Source: Yersinia canariae (GTDB lineage Bacteria > Pseudomonadota > Gammaproteobacteria > Enterobacterales > Enterobacteriaceae). From it: a stretch of DNA of 64,000 bases. The notes below the pieces were generated by a model, which saw only the letters and a list, made by a program, of their open reading frames with translations, did no database searches and was not told the origin of the DNA. Shown piece after piece: positions 30,415 through 39,425 of this stretch (positions are counted from its first letter, which is position 1; every line of letters begins with the position of its first letter). The DNA lies in NCBI RefSeq assembly GCF_009831415.1, contig NZ_CP043727.1:3906001-3970000 (forward strand). The letters are read 5' to 3'. The position numbers and the translations under genes were made by a program.

Positions 30415-30882
30415 ATGATTAAGCCATTCATTGTTGTTGCTATCGCCGTCGCCACACTCAGTGGCTGCGCAAATAATAATACCCTTTCGGGCGATACGTT
30501 CAGCAGCTCTCAAGCTGGGCAAGCCCAAACTGTCACTTACGGTACTCTAGTTTCGGTTCGCCCGGTCACTATTCAGGGCGGTGATAGCAATAACATCGCA
30601 GGTGCAGTTGGCGGTGCAGTTGTCGGTGGTTTCCTGGGTAACACCATTGGTGGTGGCACAGGTCGGCGTCTGGGGACTGCGGCGGGTGCAGTTGCCGGCG
30701 GGGTTGTGGGGCAACAAGTCCAGAGCATGATGAATCGCAGTAGCGGAGTTGAACTGGAAGTTCGCCGTGACAACGGAACCACCTTCCTGGTTGTTCAGGC
30801 GCAAGGAGTAACTCAGTTCCATGCCGGTCAGCGCGTGACGATTGCCACCAATGGCAATACTGTCACCATCACTCCACGCTAA
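30415..30882 (+). CDS. SlyB/Pcp-family outer-membrane lipoprotein
   Basis: A 155-residue lipoprotein with a signal peptide and lipobox Leu-Ser-Gly-Cys. The glycine-zipper region AGAVGGAVVGGFLGNTIGGGTGRRLGTAAGAVAGG (about 65-100) and the C-terminal VELEVRRDNGTTFLVV beta part are typical of SlyB. Length equals E. coli SlyB, but the sequence differs enough to be a paralogue. Start at 30415 is supported by AAAAGGGG upstream. SlyB stabilises outer-membrane protein complexes under PhoPQ stress in E. coli; the paralogue may have a related envelope role. Confidence 0.88.
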   Translation: MIKPFIVVAIAVATLSGCANNNTLSGDTFSSSQAGQAQTVTYGTLVSVRPVTIQGGDSNNIAGAVGGAVVGGFLGNTIGGGTGRRLGTAAGAVAGGVVGQQVQSMMNRSSGVELEVRRDNGTTFLVVQAQGVTQFHAGQRVTIATNGNTVTITPR

Positions 30883-30889
30883 TTCTTAC

Positions 30890-30920
30890 AGCCACACATT
30901 TATAATATGAATGTGTGGCT
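30890..30920 (+). terminator. Hairpin after slyB-like gene
   Basis: AGCCACACAT pairs perfectly with ATGTGTGGCT around an 11-nt loop, 8 bp after the stop codon. The T-run is missing, so termination may be incomplete. Confidence 0.6.
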
Positions 30921-30975
30921 ATTGTCAGGACTCAGCGATATCAAGAGTTCAAGATAAGTTGCATCATGCTCACGG

Positions 30976-31042
30976 TTCCCGAAACACGCCCATTGTCAGC
31001 CAGAGTTAATATGCTTCCCGAAATGTCCCTTTTTTCCCGAAA
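30976..31042. repeat. Three copies of TTCCCGAAA
   Basis: The 9-mer TTCCCGAAA occurs at 30976, 31015 and 31034, all in the same orientation, spaced 39 and 19 bp. The last two flank ATGTCCC and are followed by its complement GGGACAT. They fill the gap between the slyB-like and fliL-like genes. Confidence 0.5.
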
Positions 31043-31088
31043 GCGGGACATGCAATATTATTGTTAATATCCATTATCGCCATAGTGA

Positions 31089-31559
31089 TTATTGGAAAAT
31101 TAACCGGCTGATGAGTACATCGTCAAAGGGCATGGGCACATTTAATTTTTCAAAATCTCTCTTATATTCACCCATCAGTTGACGGCGCAAATCAATAATT
31201 GAAGTATTGCGTGCAGCTTGATAATCCATATGAGAAAGTAAGTTTATTGTTGCGGCACGAATAACCGGCCCCATGGAGACTACAGCCTTAATATCATTGT
31301 CATCACCAGTAGCAACCCCCAATTCCAATTGTAAATAGCGCTCATTTTCACTGTCTTTCAGTGTGATAATCATGTTGTTAATTTCAACAAACTGGACAGA
31401 TTTATTACCACGAATAAAAGATTTGCTGACAGTCACTGGCTCATCTTTTAGTTTATCCTGAATAACATCTCGCGCTAATATAGCCACTACTACAATCAGG
31501 GAAATTAGCAATAATAATATCCACATTCTCAAAGGAAATATTTTTTTCTCTGTGTTCAT
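31089..31559 (-). CDS. FliL-like flagellar basal-body protein
   Basis: A 156-residue single-pass membrane protein: a short cytosolic start, a TM helix (about 12-31), then a periplasmic FliL domain with MIITLKDSENERYLQLELGVATG and a C-terminal DVLISRLIFQ segment, the usual end of FliL proteins. FliL supports stator function at the flagellar motor. No other structural flagellar gene is nearby. It has an AAGGA ribosome site and a good sigma-54 promoter 50 bp upstream, unlike FliL of the main flagellar system, which depends on FlhDC/sigma-28. The closest fit is the LafF protein of lateral (Flag-2) systems. Confidence 0.75.
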   Translation of the reverse strand: MNTEKKIFPLRMWILLLLISLIVVVAILARDVIQDKLKDEPVTVSKSFIRGNKSVQFVEINNMIITLKDSENERYLQLELGVATGDDNDIKAVVSMGPVIRAATINLLSHMDYQAARNTSIIDLRRQLMGEYKRDFEKLNVPMPFDDVLISRLIFQ

Positions 31560-31607
31560 GAGCAGTCCTTTATATCGTCATTAAGCGTCGTATCGTCTTT
31601 TTATGTT

Positions 31608-31623
31608 AGCAATCGCCATGCCA
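31608..31623 (-). promoter_or_regulatory. Sigma-54 promoter of the fliL-like gene
   Basis: On the minus strand TGGCATG-GCGA-TTGCT matches the -24/-12 consensus TGGCACG-N4-TTGCA with the exact GG...GC spacing. The start codon lies about 50 bp downstream. A sigma-54 activator gene (lafK-like) is encoded 1.6 kb away. Confidence 0.7.
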
Positions 31624-31742
31624 ATTCTAACGCATTGATATATATAGAATTAAAAAATGAGACGGAAATAAAACTTCCACTCAGAGGAAGAATCTGGAAT
31701 CACTTTGGAGGAAGGAATTAATATTCCACTTCTATGATTTTT

Positions 31743-31764
31743 ATTCACCTAAAAATAGGTGAAT
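31743..31764 (+). terminator. Orphan stem-loop with T-rich tail
   Basis: ATTCACCTA-AAAA-TAGGTGAAT has perfect 9-bp arms and is followed on the plus strand by ATTTTCATTTTTTTG. No plus-strand gene ends here, so it may terminate an unrecognised small RNA or be an operator. Confidence 0.4.
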
Positions 31765-32189
31765 ATTTTCATTTTTTTGTGATCAATAGAATAACACATA
31801 TAAATCATGACAATACAAACCCAAAATGAATGAGTCAATTATTTATCCTGCTTGAATGAGAGTATTGATAATGCAGCAGCAGCTCGGCTAGAAAAAAATT
31901 ATCTCAGATAAAATTTAAAAATCATCGAATTATGCAATGAAATATACTGAAAATATCTTACCTTTCTTACATGAAGTCTCAGGGATAATAGTCACGTTCA
32001 TTGACTCGAATCATCGACTCGCAGCTACTTGAAACTCCCTGTTTTTTAGGGTGATATCCTGTGTAAGTCTTAATTTTTTTCATCGACCAACGCGATATTG
32101 ATGTCATCGTGTATTTCTCTGGGCATTGACTGTTTTAATGCCCATATGGCCATGGTTCTATCGTAATTTACAGCTACCTACAAATAAAA
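31765..32189. other. Upstream region of the ToxR-like gene
   Basis: About 425 bp, strongly AT-rich, with no reading frame of coding character. It contains a short CCCT/AGGG hairpin near 32036-32055. The promoter of the ToxR-like gene is expected at the right end. Confidence 0.35.
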
Positions 32190-32858
32190 ATGACAAAAAA
32201 AACATATATAATTAATGGCTATTCAATCGACCTGATTTCTGGGTTTATGACTCATAGAAAAACAGGAGAAACAAAGCGACTCGGTGAATATCAGTTAAAA
32301 TTGATCACTGTGCTGCTGGAACATGCCGGTAAAATATTATCCCGCGATGAGATAACGAGTTTAGTCTGGCACCGCCGTGTCATTGGCAATAACAGTTTAC
32401 CGAATGCTATTCACACCTTGCGGGTAGCACTTGGCGACAAAAATAAACAGCAACGCATTATCCAAACCATCCCTAAAATGGGTTATTCGCTGGATCCGAA
32501 CTTTTGTGAGATTCGTGATGAAAGCAACGAAAAACAGTCTGATACATTACCTAAAACTCAGCAGACAATGCATTTCTCGCATCTAATTTCGAGTATTGAG
32601 ACAAATAATAACCGGAGCATTAGCCCGACTTTCCCTTTAAGTAAAAAGCTACAACTTATCTCTGAAACACCGTCAGAATGCGCTGCTATTACATCACAAA
32701 ATATCGACCCAGTAACCGCCCATATTATCTCAACGGCAAAGGCCCCGCCCCTAAAAATTACGGCCAAACTGCGTCTTATTTTTAGCCGCTGGGCCATTAA
32801 TTTATTGTTGTTTTTAATTCTGATTATAGGTGTCACAGGTGGCTATATTGCCTACTAG
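32190..32858 (+). CDS. ToxR/CadC-like membrane-anchored transcription regulator without periplasmic domain
   Basis: A 222-residue protein. Residues about 1-105 form an OmpR-type winged helix (LGEYQLKLITVLLEHAGKILSRDEITSLVW, then SLPNAIHTLRVALGDKNKQQRIIQTIPKMGY). A low-complexity linker (about 110-195) leads to one TM helix (WAINLLLFLILIIGVTGGYIAY), and the protein stops at the end of that helix. Classic ToxR/CadC have a sensing domain beyond the membrane; here it is missing, as in short forms such as PsaE or MyfE of Yersinia that act with a partner protein. No obvious partner gene follows. Target is unknown; the fliL-like and lafK-like neighbours are candidates. Confidence 0.75.
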   Translation: MTKKTYIINGYSIDLISGFMTHRKTGETKRLGEYQLKLITVLLEHAGKILSRDEITSLVWHRRVIGNNSLPNAIHTLRVALGDKNKQQRIIQTIPKMGYSLDPNFCEIRDESNEKQSDTLPKTQQTMHFSHLISSIETNNNRSISPTFPLSKKLQLISETPSECAAITSQNIDPVTAHIISTAKAPPLKITAKLRLIFSRWAINLLLFLILIIGVTGGYIAY

Positions 32859-33153
32859 AAACAACTCGCTATGACAATTAACCATTGGCATCAAAGCGAA
32901 CAGCTACGCAATAATTTAATTTACAAAGAGATGAAGAAAAAATGGATGAAATGAATGCTGTTGAAAATGGGTCACACTAATGGCACTGGCTATTTTTTCA
33001 TTCGCAGAAAAAATCTCTTCTTATGTCAGCCTACAGCCACCGTGACAGGCCGAATCACAAACCCGTCTCCATGATTTACGGCTCCTACGAAAAAATATCC
33101 CCCTTGTTAATAACCCCCTTGAAACGTTAAAAAAGAGGGGGAATCCCACCCTC

Positions 33154-34239
33154 CTATGCATAACACTCAATATCGATACCATCTTCGCGCATATTAGCCA
33201 GCCGATAGCGCAATGCTCGGGGTGTAATACCTAAAAACTCGGCCGTTTTGGATTTACTTCCCTGGTGTTGTTGCAGTAAATCCGCGATATATTGATACTG
33301 CGCCAGGCGTCCGCGTAATTTAATATTGCTGTCATTGTTCGTAGACTGAGGATTAGATGACGAAAATACACGTTTATTACCTGCCGATACATTACCTGTG
33401 GATACATTGTTTGTAGATATATTGTTTGTAGATATATTGTTTTTAGATACAATGTCATATGGTGCAACTAAGCCCAAATGTTCAATATCAATAAGTCCAT
33501 TATTACTCATAATAATCCCTCGTTGAATAACATTTTCTAATTCGCGCACATTACCCGGCCAAGGATATTCCTGTAATTCACTTTTTGCTTGGGGGGTGAG
33601 ATTTACCTTTACATCCAAAAAACCCCGATACTTATTAAAAAATGCCTTTACTAGCGGCATAATATCTTCTGGCCTTTCACGTAAAGGCGAAATATGAATA
33701 GGAACGACCGATAACCGGTAATAGAGATCCTGCCGAAATCGTCCTTCGGTGATTTCAACATTTAAATCTTTATTAGTTGAAGCAATAATTCTAATGTCCA
33801 GAGGGATACGTTTATTACTGCCTAAGCGCTCAATTTCTTGTTCTTGTAATACGCGCAGTAACTTAGCTTGTAGCGCTAATGGCATATCACCAATTTCATC
33901 GAGTAATAATGTCCCGCCATTGGCCTGTTCAAACTTACCAACAACACGGCTTACTGCCCCTGTAAAAGCCCCTTTTTCGTAACCGAATAATATTGCCTCC
34001 AACATACTCTCGGGAATCGCGGCACAATTAACCGCCACATACGGTGCGTTATCGCCCATCGCTTTCTGATGAATATACTTGGCTACGCACTCTTTACCAG
34101 TTCCTGTCTCACCCGTAATTAATACCGGAACATTAAATTCTGCCACCCGACGTGCGAGGGAGAATACGCTCACACTGGAGGGTGCATTAGCAACAAAACC
34201 ATGTTCACTTATAGTCAACAGATCCACAACCATATTCAT
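33154..34239 (-). CDS. lafK: LafK-like sigma-54-dependent activator
   Basis: A 361-residue enhancer-binding protein made of an AAA+ domain and a Fis-type HTH, with no receiver. Walker A ITGETGTGKE is at 41-50, the sigma-54-contacting GAFTGA loop at 90-95, Walker B LLLDE at 111-115, and the HTH around 325-350 (GSKSKTAEFLGITPRALRYRL). FlrA/LafK proteins of this layout drive sigma-54 flagellar genes, and LafK belongs to lateral flagella. The linker between AAA+ and HTH contains a tandem 5-residue repeat (NNIST type) encoded by 15-bp units. It probably acts on the sigma-54 promoter before the fliL-like gene. The name is by best fit. Confidence 0.75.
   Translation of the reverse strand: MNMVVDLLTISEHGFVANAPSSVSVFSLARRVAEFNVPVLITGETGTGKECVAKYIHQKAMGDNAPYVAVNCAAIPESMLEAILFGYEKGAFTGAVSRVVGKFEQANGGTLLLDEIGDMPLALQAKLLRVLQEQEIERLGSNKRIPLDIRIIASTNKDLNVEITEGRFRQDLYYRLSVVPIHISPLRERPEDIMPLVKAFFNKYRGFLDVKVNLTPQAKSELQEYPWPGNVRELENVIQRGIIMSNNGLIDIEHLGLVAPYDIVSKNNISTNNISTNNVSTGNVSAGNKRVFSSSNPQSTNNDSNIKLRGRLAQYQYIADLLQQHQGSKSKTAEFLGITPRALRYRLANMREDGIDIECYA
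33386..33445. repeat. 15-bp tandem repeat inside lafK-like gene
   Basis: Four 15-bp units start at 33386, 33401, 33416 and 33431 (for example GATATATTGTTTGTA), with a degenerate fifth at the left. They are in frame and encode repeated NNIST/NNVST residues in the interdomain linker. Confidence 0.8.
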
Positions 34240-34939
34240 AATAATGTCTCCCTCTCCAATGAAGCTAATTCCATACGAACAACAATTACTTATACGACAC
34301 TTAAAAATAATTCTTAAATACTTAACAAAGGAAAATTATAAGGTTCTCAAGAGTTATTCCTCCAGATCATAAGGTCGTGACATACATCATGGATAATCGA
34401 CTATAAACATTCGATTAAAGATAAAATAATTAAATAAAAATTAAAAATATTAATACTTTTAAATCATATAGTTATGCCAATTAAATTAACTCAACCGCTG
34501 GCTATTTAATCATGTCGTCTGGGGTTTTGCTTAAAAGGTTATGAGAGATATGGCATTACATTACTTATTTTTCCGCTCATATCGATAAATTTATCAATGC
34601 TATAATTTGGCCCACGGGTGACAACCTTGTCTATCCCACTCGCCGCTCAGTTAAGTTGCAATGACCTGATTTTTCAGAACTAATGATCTTAAAAGAAGAG
34701 GAGTATTCCGAGTTCGAAAGATGTCACACTGGTTACAGGGCAAATCCAAAGTCAATGAAATGGTAAATATTAGATAGTGACAAACTTAGCTATTATCTTA
34801 TTTCTATGGTCAAAATCGGTAACTGGCAATAAAAAACCACCAGATTATGCTGAGTATCCGACACCCTCTGATGGCTTATTTCTATTATTATTACGACAAA
34901 AACATTTTATTTCTAAAAGTTAATATCTTTTCGTCATTC
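34240..34939. other. Intergenic region between lafK-like and chemoreceptor genes
   Basis: About 700 bp of AT-rich DNA. I see no gene, RNA or clear repeat. It must contain the lafK-like promoter at its left end and the terminator side of the chemoreceptor at its right. Confidence 0.35.
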
Positions 34940-36514
34940 TTAAGCCGCTTGGGTATTGTCTGTGAGATTAAAAACAGAAACAGCTTCGGTCAGTTGGCGA
35001 GCCTGCTCTTCTAATGAAGCTGCCGCAGCAGCAGATTCTTGCACCAAGGATGCATTTTGCTGTGTGACACCGTCCATTTCTGCTACGGCCTGACCAATTT
35101 GGCTAATTCCACGGCTTTGCTCATCAGAGGCAGAGGCTATTTCTCCCATGATATCAGTCACATTCGTCACCGCCTGAACAATGCTGTTCATGGTTTCTCC
35201 CGCTTTAGAGACTTGTTGTGACCCCATATTCACGCGGGAGACTGATTCACTGATAAGCCCTTCAATTTCCTTGGCTGCCTGCGCACTGCGCTGAGCTAAA
35301 TTGCGCACTTCACTGGCGACGACGGCAAAACCACGCCCCTGTTCGCCTGCTCTTGCAGCTTCAACAGCCGCGTTTAATGCCAGAATATTCGTTTGGAATG
35401 CAATACTGTTTATCACACCGATAATATCGGCGATGCGGCGAGAACTTTCAGTAATACTGCTCATGGTCGCCACAACATCATTGACAATACGCCCGCCGTC
35501 TTGTGCTGTTGCAGAGGCATTTTCCGCCAATTTACTGGCCTGGTGAGCATTCTCGGCATTCTGTTTTACGGTGGCATTCAACTGTTCCATACTGGCCGCC
35601 GTTTCCTCTAATGCCGCAGCTTGCTGCTCGGTTCGTGAAGAAAGGTCTGCATTTCCCGCGGCTATTTCACCCGCCCCGGTATAAATCGCATCAGTGCTAT
35701 TACGAATAGTCGATACGGTATTCACCAGGCTATTTTGCATTTCTCTTAGGTAGGGGATTAATTGCCCAACACAGTTACGGCCAAATTCAGCCATGGGTCT
35801 GCCTAATTGCCCTTCTGCTAGCCGTTTAAAATGTAACTTAATCGAATCCAGAGGGCGCACTAAGAAATTGACAATATAGCGATCAGTTAATACCAAAATA
35901 ATAATACCTGCGATTAATGCAGTCAGGAGCGCCCGTTCACACCACGTGACCAAAGACTCAACGCGTAAGCTAGCGGCTTCTGTTGATTGATCAACCGCCA
36001 AATTATATTTCTCGATTGTGGTTCCAAACTCGCGACTGAACTGAGGGTATTCATTGTTAAACATGCGGCTATAGTCGTCAAAACGGTTTTCAGTCACCGC
36101 CTTTAACATTGGCTCAATCCCTTTTTCCAAAAGTACCGCCCAGCTTTGAATGGTTTTTTCCGTCAGTGACGAATCCATTTCCTCATGAGATTGCAGCTTA
36201 AATTTCTGCAATGCTTCTTGGGTATTTTTAAGTGCAACACCTGCTGAGGCTAATTCACGATCAGCATCGGCTATTGCACCATTTTGGCGATAGGCTGCAG
36301 CTCGACTTAAACGAGTGACCACACGAAAATACTGGTCATTACCACGATTAATAATATTAACGCTTTTCTGTTGGTTTGAACTCAGGTGAAGAGAATGTGT
36401 TAATTGGTTAAGTGAAAATAATGTAAAGGCTGAAACCCCTCCCCATAGCAACAAAAATATAACAAGAATAGATAATAACGCCATCCTGATGGTGATATGT
36501 TTTAGAAAATTCAC
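34940..36514 (-). CDS. Methyl-accepting chemotaxis protein
   Basis: A 524-residue transmembrane chemoreceptor with a GTG start at 36514 (AGGGG 8 nt upstream). TM1 is about 10-33, a TarH-type four-helix ligand domain about 35-190, TM2 about 191-212, HAMP about 213-265, then the cytoplasmic signalling bundle with the hairpin [33 protein letters not shown]. Methylation helices flank it. The C-terminus (DNTQAA) lacks the NWETF pentapeptide that tethers CheR, so it behaves like a low-abundance receptor. The ligand is unknown; the periplasmic [17 protein letters not shown] helix resembles the amino-acid-binding region of Tsr/Tar. Confidence 0.93.
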   Translation of the reverse strand: MNFLKHITIRMALLSILVIFLLLWGGVSAFTLFSLNQLTHSLHLSSNQQKSVNIINRGNDQYFRVVTRLSRAAAYRQNGAIADADRELASAGVALKNTQEALQKFKLQSHEEMDSSLTEKTIQSWAVLLEKGIEPMLKAVTENRFDDYSRMFNNEYPQFSREFGTTIEKYNLAVDQSTEAASLRVESLVTWCERALLTALIAGIIILVLTDRYIVNFLVRPLDSIKLHFKRLAEGQLGRPMAEFGRNCVGQLIPYLREMQNSLVNTVSTIRNSTDAIYTGAGEIAAGNADLSSRTEQQAAALEETAASMEQLNATVKQNAENAHQASKLAENASATAQDGGRIVNDVVATMSSITESSRRIADIIGVINSIAFQTNILALNAAVEAARAGEQGRGFAVVASEVRNLAQRSAQAAKEIEGLISESVSRVNMGSQQVSKAGETMNSIVQAVTNVTDIMGEIASASDEQSRGISQIGQAVAEMDGVTQQNASLVQESAAAAASLEEQARQLTEAVSVFNLTDNTQAA

Positions 36515-37054
36515 GGGAATACCCCTGTGTTTTATTTTTTTAGTTTATTTCCTTGAGATTTCAAGGTGTTTATCGCTGATAATTTATGCAGGGAAAAAGC
36601 TGATTATCAGGGTTAAGCAATAAAATAGCATAAAACCAATACAAAAGATCAAGATCACCGATCAATAATAGCTAACTGATTGATTTCATCTATTAAAATG
36701 TAAACAAGCATCGCTACCTTAGACTCAATAAATCATTAGTAAATTTCAGTATTTTTCACAAAATATGTATTTATTTTGAATATAAATACAGCGCCGACTA
36801 TCAAATTGAGTTTGGGATAATAAGAAAATAAATTAATTTAATTACAGAGAGGTCATTGCCATTCTTTATAACAACAGAATTAAATTCTTTATTAAATAAG
36901 ATTGGGCGAGATAAATAAAATCCTAACAAAAATTCATATCAAAGCATCAGGTTCGATATGTAGCAGAATTTATCTATTTATTGGAATATACTTTTTTGGT
37001 GTTTTTATGAACAATGAATTAAAGCAGAGAAAATGATCTTTTTATTCATTACTT
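36515..37054. other. Intergenic region upstream of chemoreceptor
   Basis: About 540 bp, AT-rich and without a recognised gene. A GCGATAA element close to the receptor start resembles the -10 of a sigma-28 promoter, but a matching -35 at the right distance was not found. Confidence 0.3.
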
Positions 37055-37083
37055 TGCTGCCAAGTGCTGAGCACCTGGCAGCA
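37055..37083 (-). terminator. Hairpin downstream of denD-like gene
   Basis: TGCTGCCA pairs with TGGCAGCA and the inside continues as GTGCT/AGCAC, giving a long, GC-rich stem about 23 bp beyond the denD stop. It lacks a clean U-run on the minus strand. Confidence 0.6.
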
Positions 37084-37105
37084 TTAAACAGGGTATCAGG
37101 GCAAC

Positions 37106-38089
37106 TCAACTTCCTCGATGGGATAACTCGCCGAGAATAAAATCGTTAATGATACTGTCGAAATCTTTATCACTGCTAAAACCTAATGTTTTGGCATAAT
37201 GGGCCACAAAATTTCCAGGCCAGGAATTCACAATTTTCTCAATGAGGGGTTCTTGCTGAACTTCAATGAGATCAACCACTTCATCCCCCGCAACGCGCCG
37301 TAATGCATCAATCATCTGCTGCACGCTAACAGATAACCCTGGCAGATTAATGACTCGCCCAGACTTCAGTTGACTGGCATCCAGTTGGTGACCATGGATC
37401 AGGTTATTAATTGCCATTTTCGGCGATAACAGCCACAAAGGTGTTTGCAGACTAACTGGGCAAGTCGTCGCAACCCCCTGTAATGGCTCACGAATAATAC
37501 CGCTGGCAAAGCTGGAAGCAGCGCGGTTGGGTTTACCCGGACGAACCACAATGGTGGGCATTCTCAAGCTACGGCCATCAACAAATCCTCGGCGGCTATA
37601 ATCGGCCAGCAGCAAGTCACTCATTGCTTTTTGCGTCCCATAGGAACTTTGTGGCGACCAAACCTGCTCATCTGGCACCACCGCCGGTAACTCACCGCCA
37701 AATACCGCCACTGAACTGGTAATAATGACTTTAGGGCAGTGCCCCAACTGACGCGCCCGCTCCAGTAGACCGCGAGTAGCATCAAAGTTGATGCGCATCC
37801 CCAGATCAAATTCTTCTTCTGCCTGACTGGAAACCACCGCCGCCAAATGGAAAACGGTATCAATTTGCGAGTCAAAAACACTCTCCAGCCAGTGTGAATC
37901 GGCGATATCACCACAAAATACGTGTACCCGTTTATCAGCTATCGCACTCAGCGGCACCACATCACAGGCAACTATTTTATTGATTCGGCGCTGCTGGCCT
38001 TGGCTGTCCGTCAGATAATCCAGAGTCAGTAAACGTTCGATTAATCGACGCCCCAGAAAACCAGCGGCACCCGTTACCATTATATTCAT
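37106..38089 (-). CDS. denD: DenD-like NAD-dependent sugar-acid dehydrogenase
   Basis: A 327-residue extended short-chain dehydrogenase. The Rossmann motif TGAAGFLG is near the start, the active-site Ser in ITSSVAVFGG and the YGTQK catalytic pair (about 148-152) follow. Segments FHLAAVVSSQAEEEFDLG and RMPTIVVRPGKPNRAASSF match D-erythronate dehydrogenases, which oxidise four-carbon sugar acids. It lies 25 bp after a sugar-acid-type MFS carrier in the same direction, so they are one unit. The kinase, isomerase and decarboxylase of the full tetronate pathway are not next to it; the substrate is therefore uncertain. Confidence 0.8.
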   Translation of the reverse strand: MNIMVTGAAGFLGRRLIERLLTLDYLTDSQGQQRRINKIVACDVVPLSAIADKRVHVFCGDIADSHWLESVFDSQIDTVFHLAAVVSSQAEEEFDLGMRINFDATRGLLERARQLGHCPKVIITSSVAVFGGELPAVVPDEQVWSPQSSYGTQKAMSDLLLADYSRRGFVDGRSLRMPTIVVRPGKPNRAASSFASGIIREPLQGVATTCPVSLQTPLWLLSPKMAINNLIHGHQLDASQLKSGRVINLPGLSVSVQQMIDALRRVAGDEVVDLIEVQQEPLIEKIVNSWPGNFVAHYAKTLGFSSDKDFDSIINDFILGELSHRGS

Positions 38090-38114
38090 CGTTTTGTCCT
38101 TTTTATCTGCGCGG

Positions 38115-39425
38115 TTAGCGGTTGACTATCTTGGCAGGAACTAAAAAGACCAGCCCCGCACCAATAAATAGCATGGTGGAAATAATCAACATCCCGATAG
38201 TGGTGCTTTGAGTCAGATCTTTGAGGTAGCCCATCATGTAAGGTGCGGCGAAACCGGCCAGATTGCCCCAGGAGTTAATCAATGCAATACCTGCGGCGGC
38301 GGCCGTGCCGCCAAGAAACGCTGTAGGTAAGCTCCAAAACAGTGGCAAGGTGCTGAGTGCTCCCATCGCGCCCATGGTTAATCCAATCATGGCGATGATG
38401 ATGTTGTCACTGAAACTGGCTGAGATAATCATCCCAATCCCACCCAATGTTGCGGTTAATGCCAGATGCCAGCGGCGTTCCCGCAAACGGTCAGCACTGC
38501 GTGACACCACTATCATGGTCAACGCAGCAGCGGCATAGGGAATGGCGCTCAACAGGCCAATCGACAAGATATTAGTCACGCCGCTGTCTTTAATTAATGT
38601 TGGCAACCAGAAGCCAATAGTATAAAAACCGGCAATCAGGCAGAAATAAATCAGGGTCAGCAACCAGACTCGAGGTTGTAAGAAAATCTCTTTCAGACTA
38701 CTGTGAACATGGTGCTGAGTGTCATTATCAATATTGGTTTGTAAGATTTTTTTCTCTTCGTCGGTTAACCACTTGGCATGACCAATGCGATCCGTCAGTT
38801 TAAAAATCACCAAAATACCGATCAATACAGAGGGAATACCTTCCAGAATAAACATCCATTGCCAGCCGGCATAGCCGTGGAAACCATTAAAGGCATCCAT
38901 TATCCAACCAGATAGCGGTGCGCCGATCACCCCTGATAGAGGAACGGCAGTGGCAAATAAAGCATACATTCGGCCACGGCGGTTAGTTGGGAACCAATAA
39001 GAGATGTAAAGAATGACGCCCGGATAGAACCCGGCCTCGGCAATTCCCAACAAGCAACGCATGATGTAAAACGACATCGGCGTGGTAACAAAAGCCATTC
39101 CCGCCGAGATGATGCCCCAAGTTATCATGATGCGCGCAATCCACAACCGCGCCCCAACACGATGCAACATCAAGTTACTGGGAATCTCCAGAAAGAAGTA
39201 AGCAATAAAGAAGATTCCGGCACCAAAACCATACACCGCATCGGAGAATTGTAAGTCATCGGCCATTTGCAACTTAGCGAAGCCAACGTTCACCCGATCT
39301 AGATAGGCGACGATGTAGCACAGCATCAGTAAAGGTAAAATATGCCATGTCGCTTTACGGTAGGCATGATTTTCCTCCGGTAACACCTTCGGTATCACTA
39401 AAGGTTCGGTGGATGATTCAGACAT
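38115..39425 (-). CDS. MFS carrier of the anion:cation symporter (ACS) family
   Basis: A 436-residue, 12-TM transporter. The ACS signature is clear: LDRVNVGFAKLQM after TM1, then GARLWIARIMITWG and LLGIAEAGFYPGVILYISYWF. Such carriers take up organic acids including galactonate, tartrate and phthalate. Next to a DenD-like dehydrogenase, a sugar acid such as a tetronate is the likely cargo. It is first of the two-gene unit. Confidence 0.88.
   Translation of the reverse strand: MSESSTEPLVIPKVLPEENHAYRKATWHILPLLMLCYIVAYLDRVNVGFAKLQMADDLQFSDAVYGFGAGIFFIAYFFLEIPSNLMLHRVGARLWIARIMITWGIISAGMAFVTTPMSFYIMRCLLGIAEAGFYPGVILYISYWFPTNRRGRMYALFATAVPLSGVIGAPLSGWIMDAFNGFHGYAGWQWMFILEGIPSVLIGILVIFKLTDRIGHAKWLTDEEKKILQTNIDNDTQHHVHSSLKEIFLQPRVWLLTLIYFCLIAGFYTIGFWLPTLIKDSGVTNILSIGLLSAIPYAAAALTMIVVSRSADRLRERRWHLALTATLGGIGMIISASFSDNIIIAMIGLTMGAMGALSTLPLFWSLPTAFLGGTAAAAGIALINSWGNLAGFAAPYMMGYLKDLTQSTTIGMLIISTMLFIGAGLVFLVPAKIVNR

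Noticed and set aside
36570..36640. Sigma-28 promoter before the chemoreceptor (GCGATAA).
   Set aside because: No TAAA -35 element at the right distance was found.
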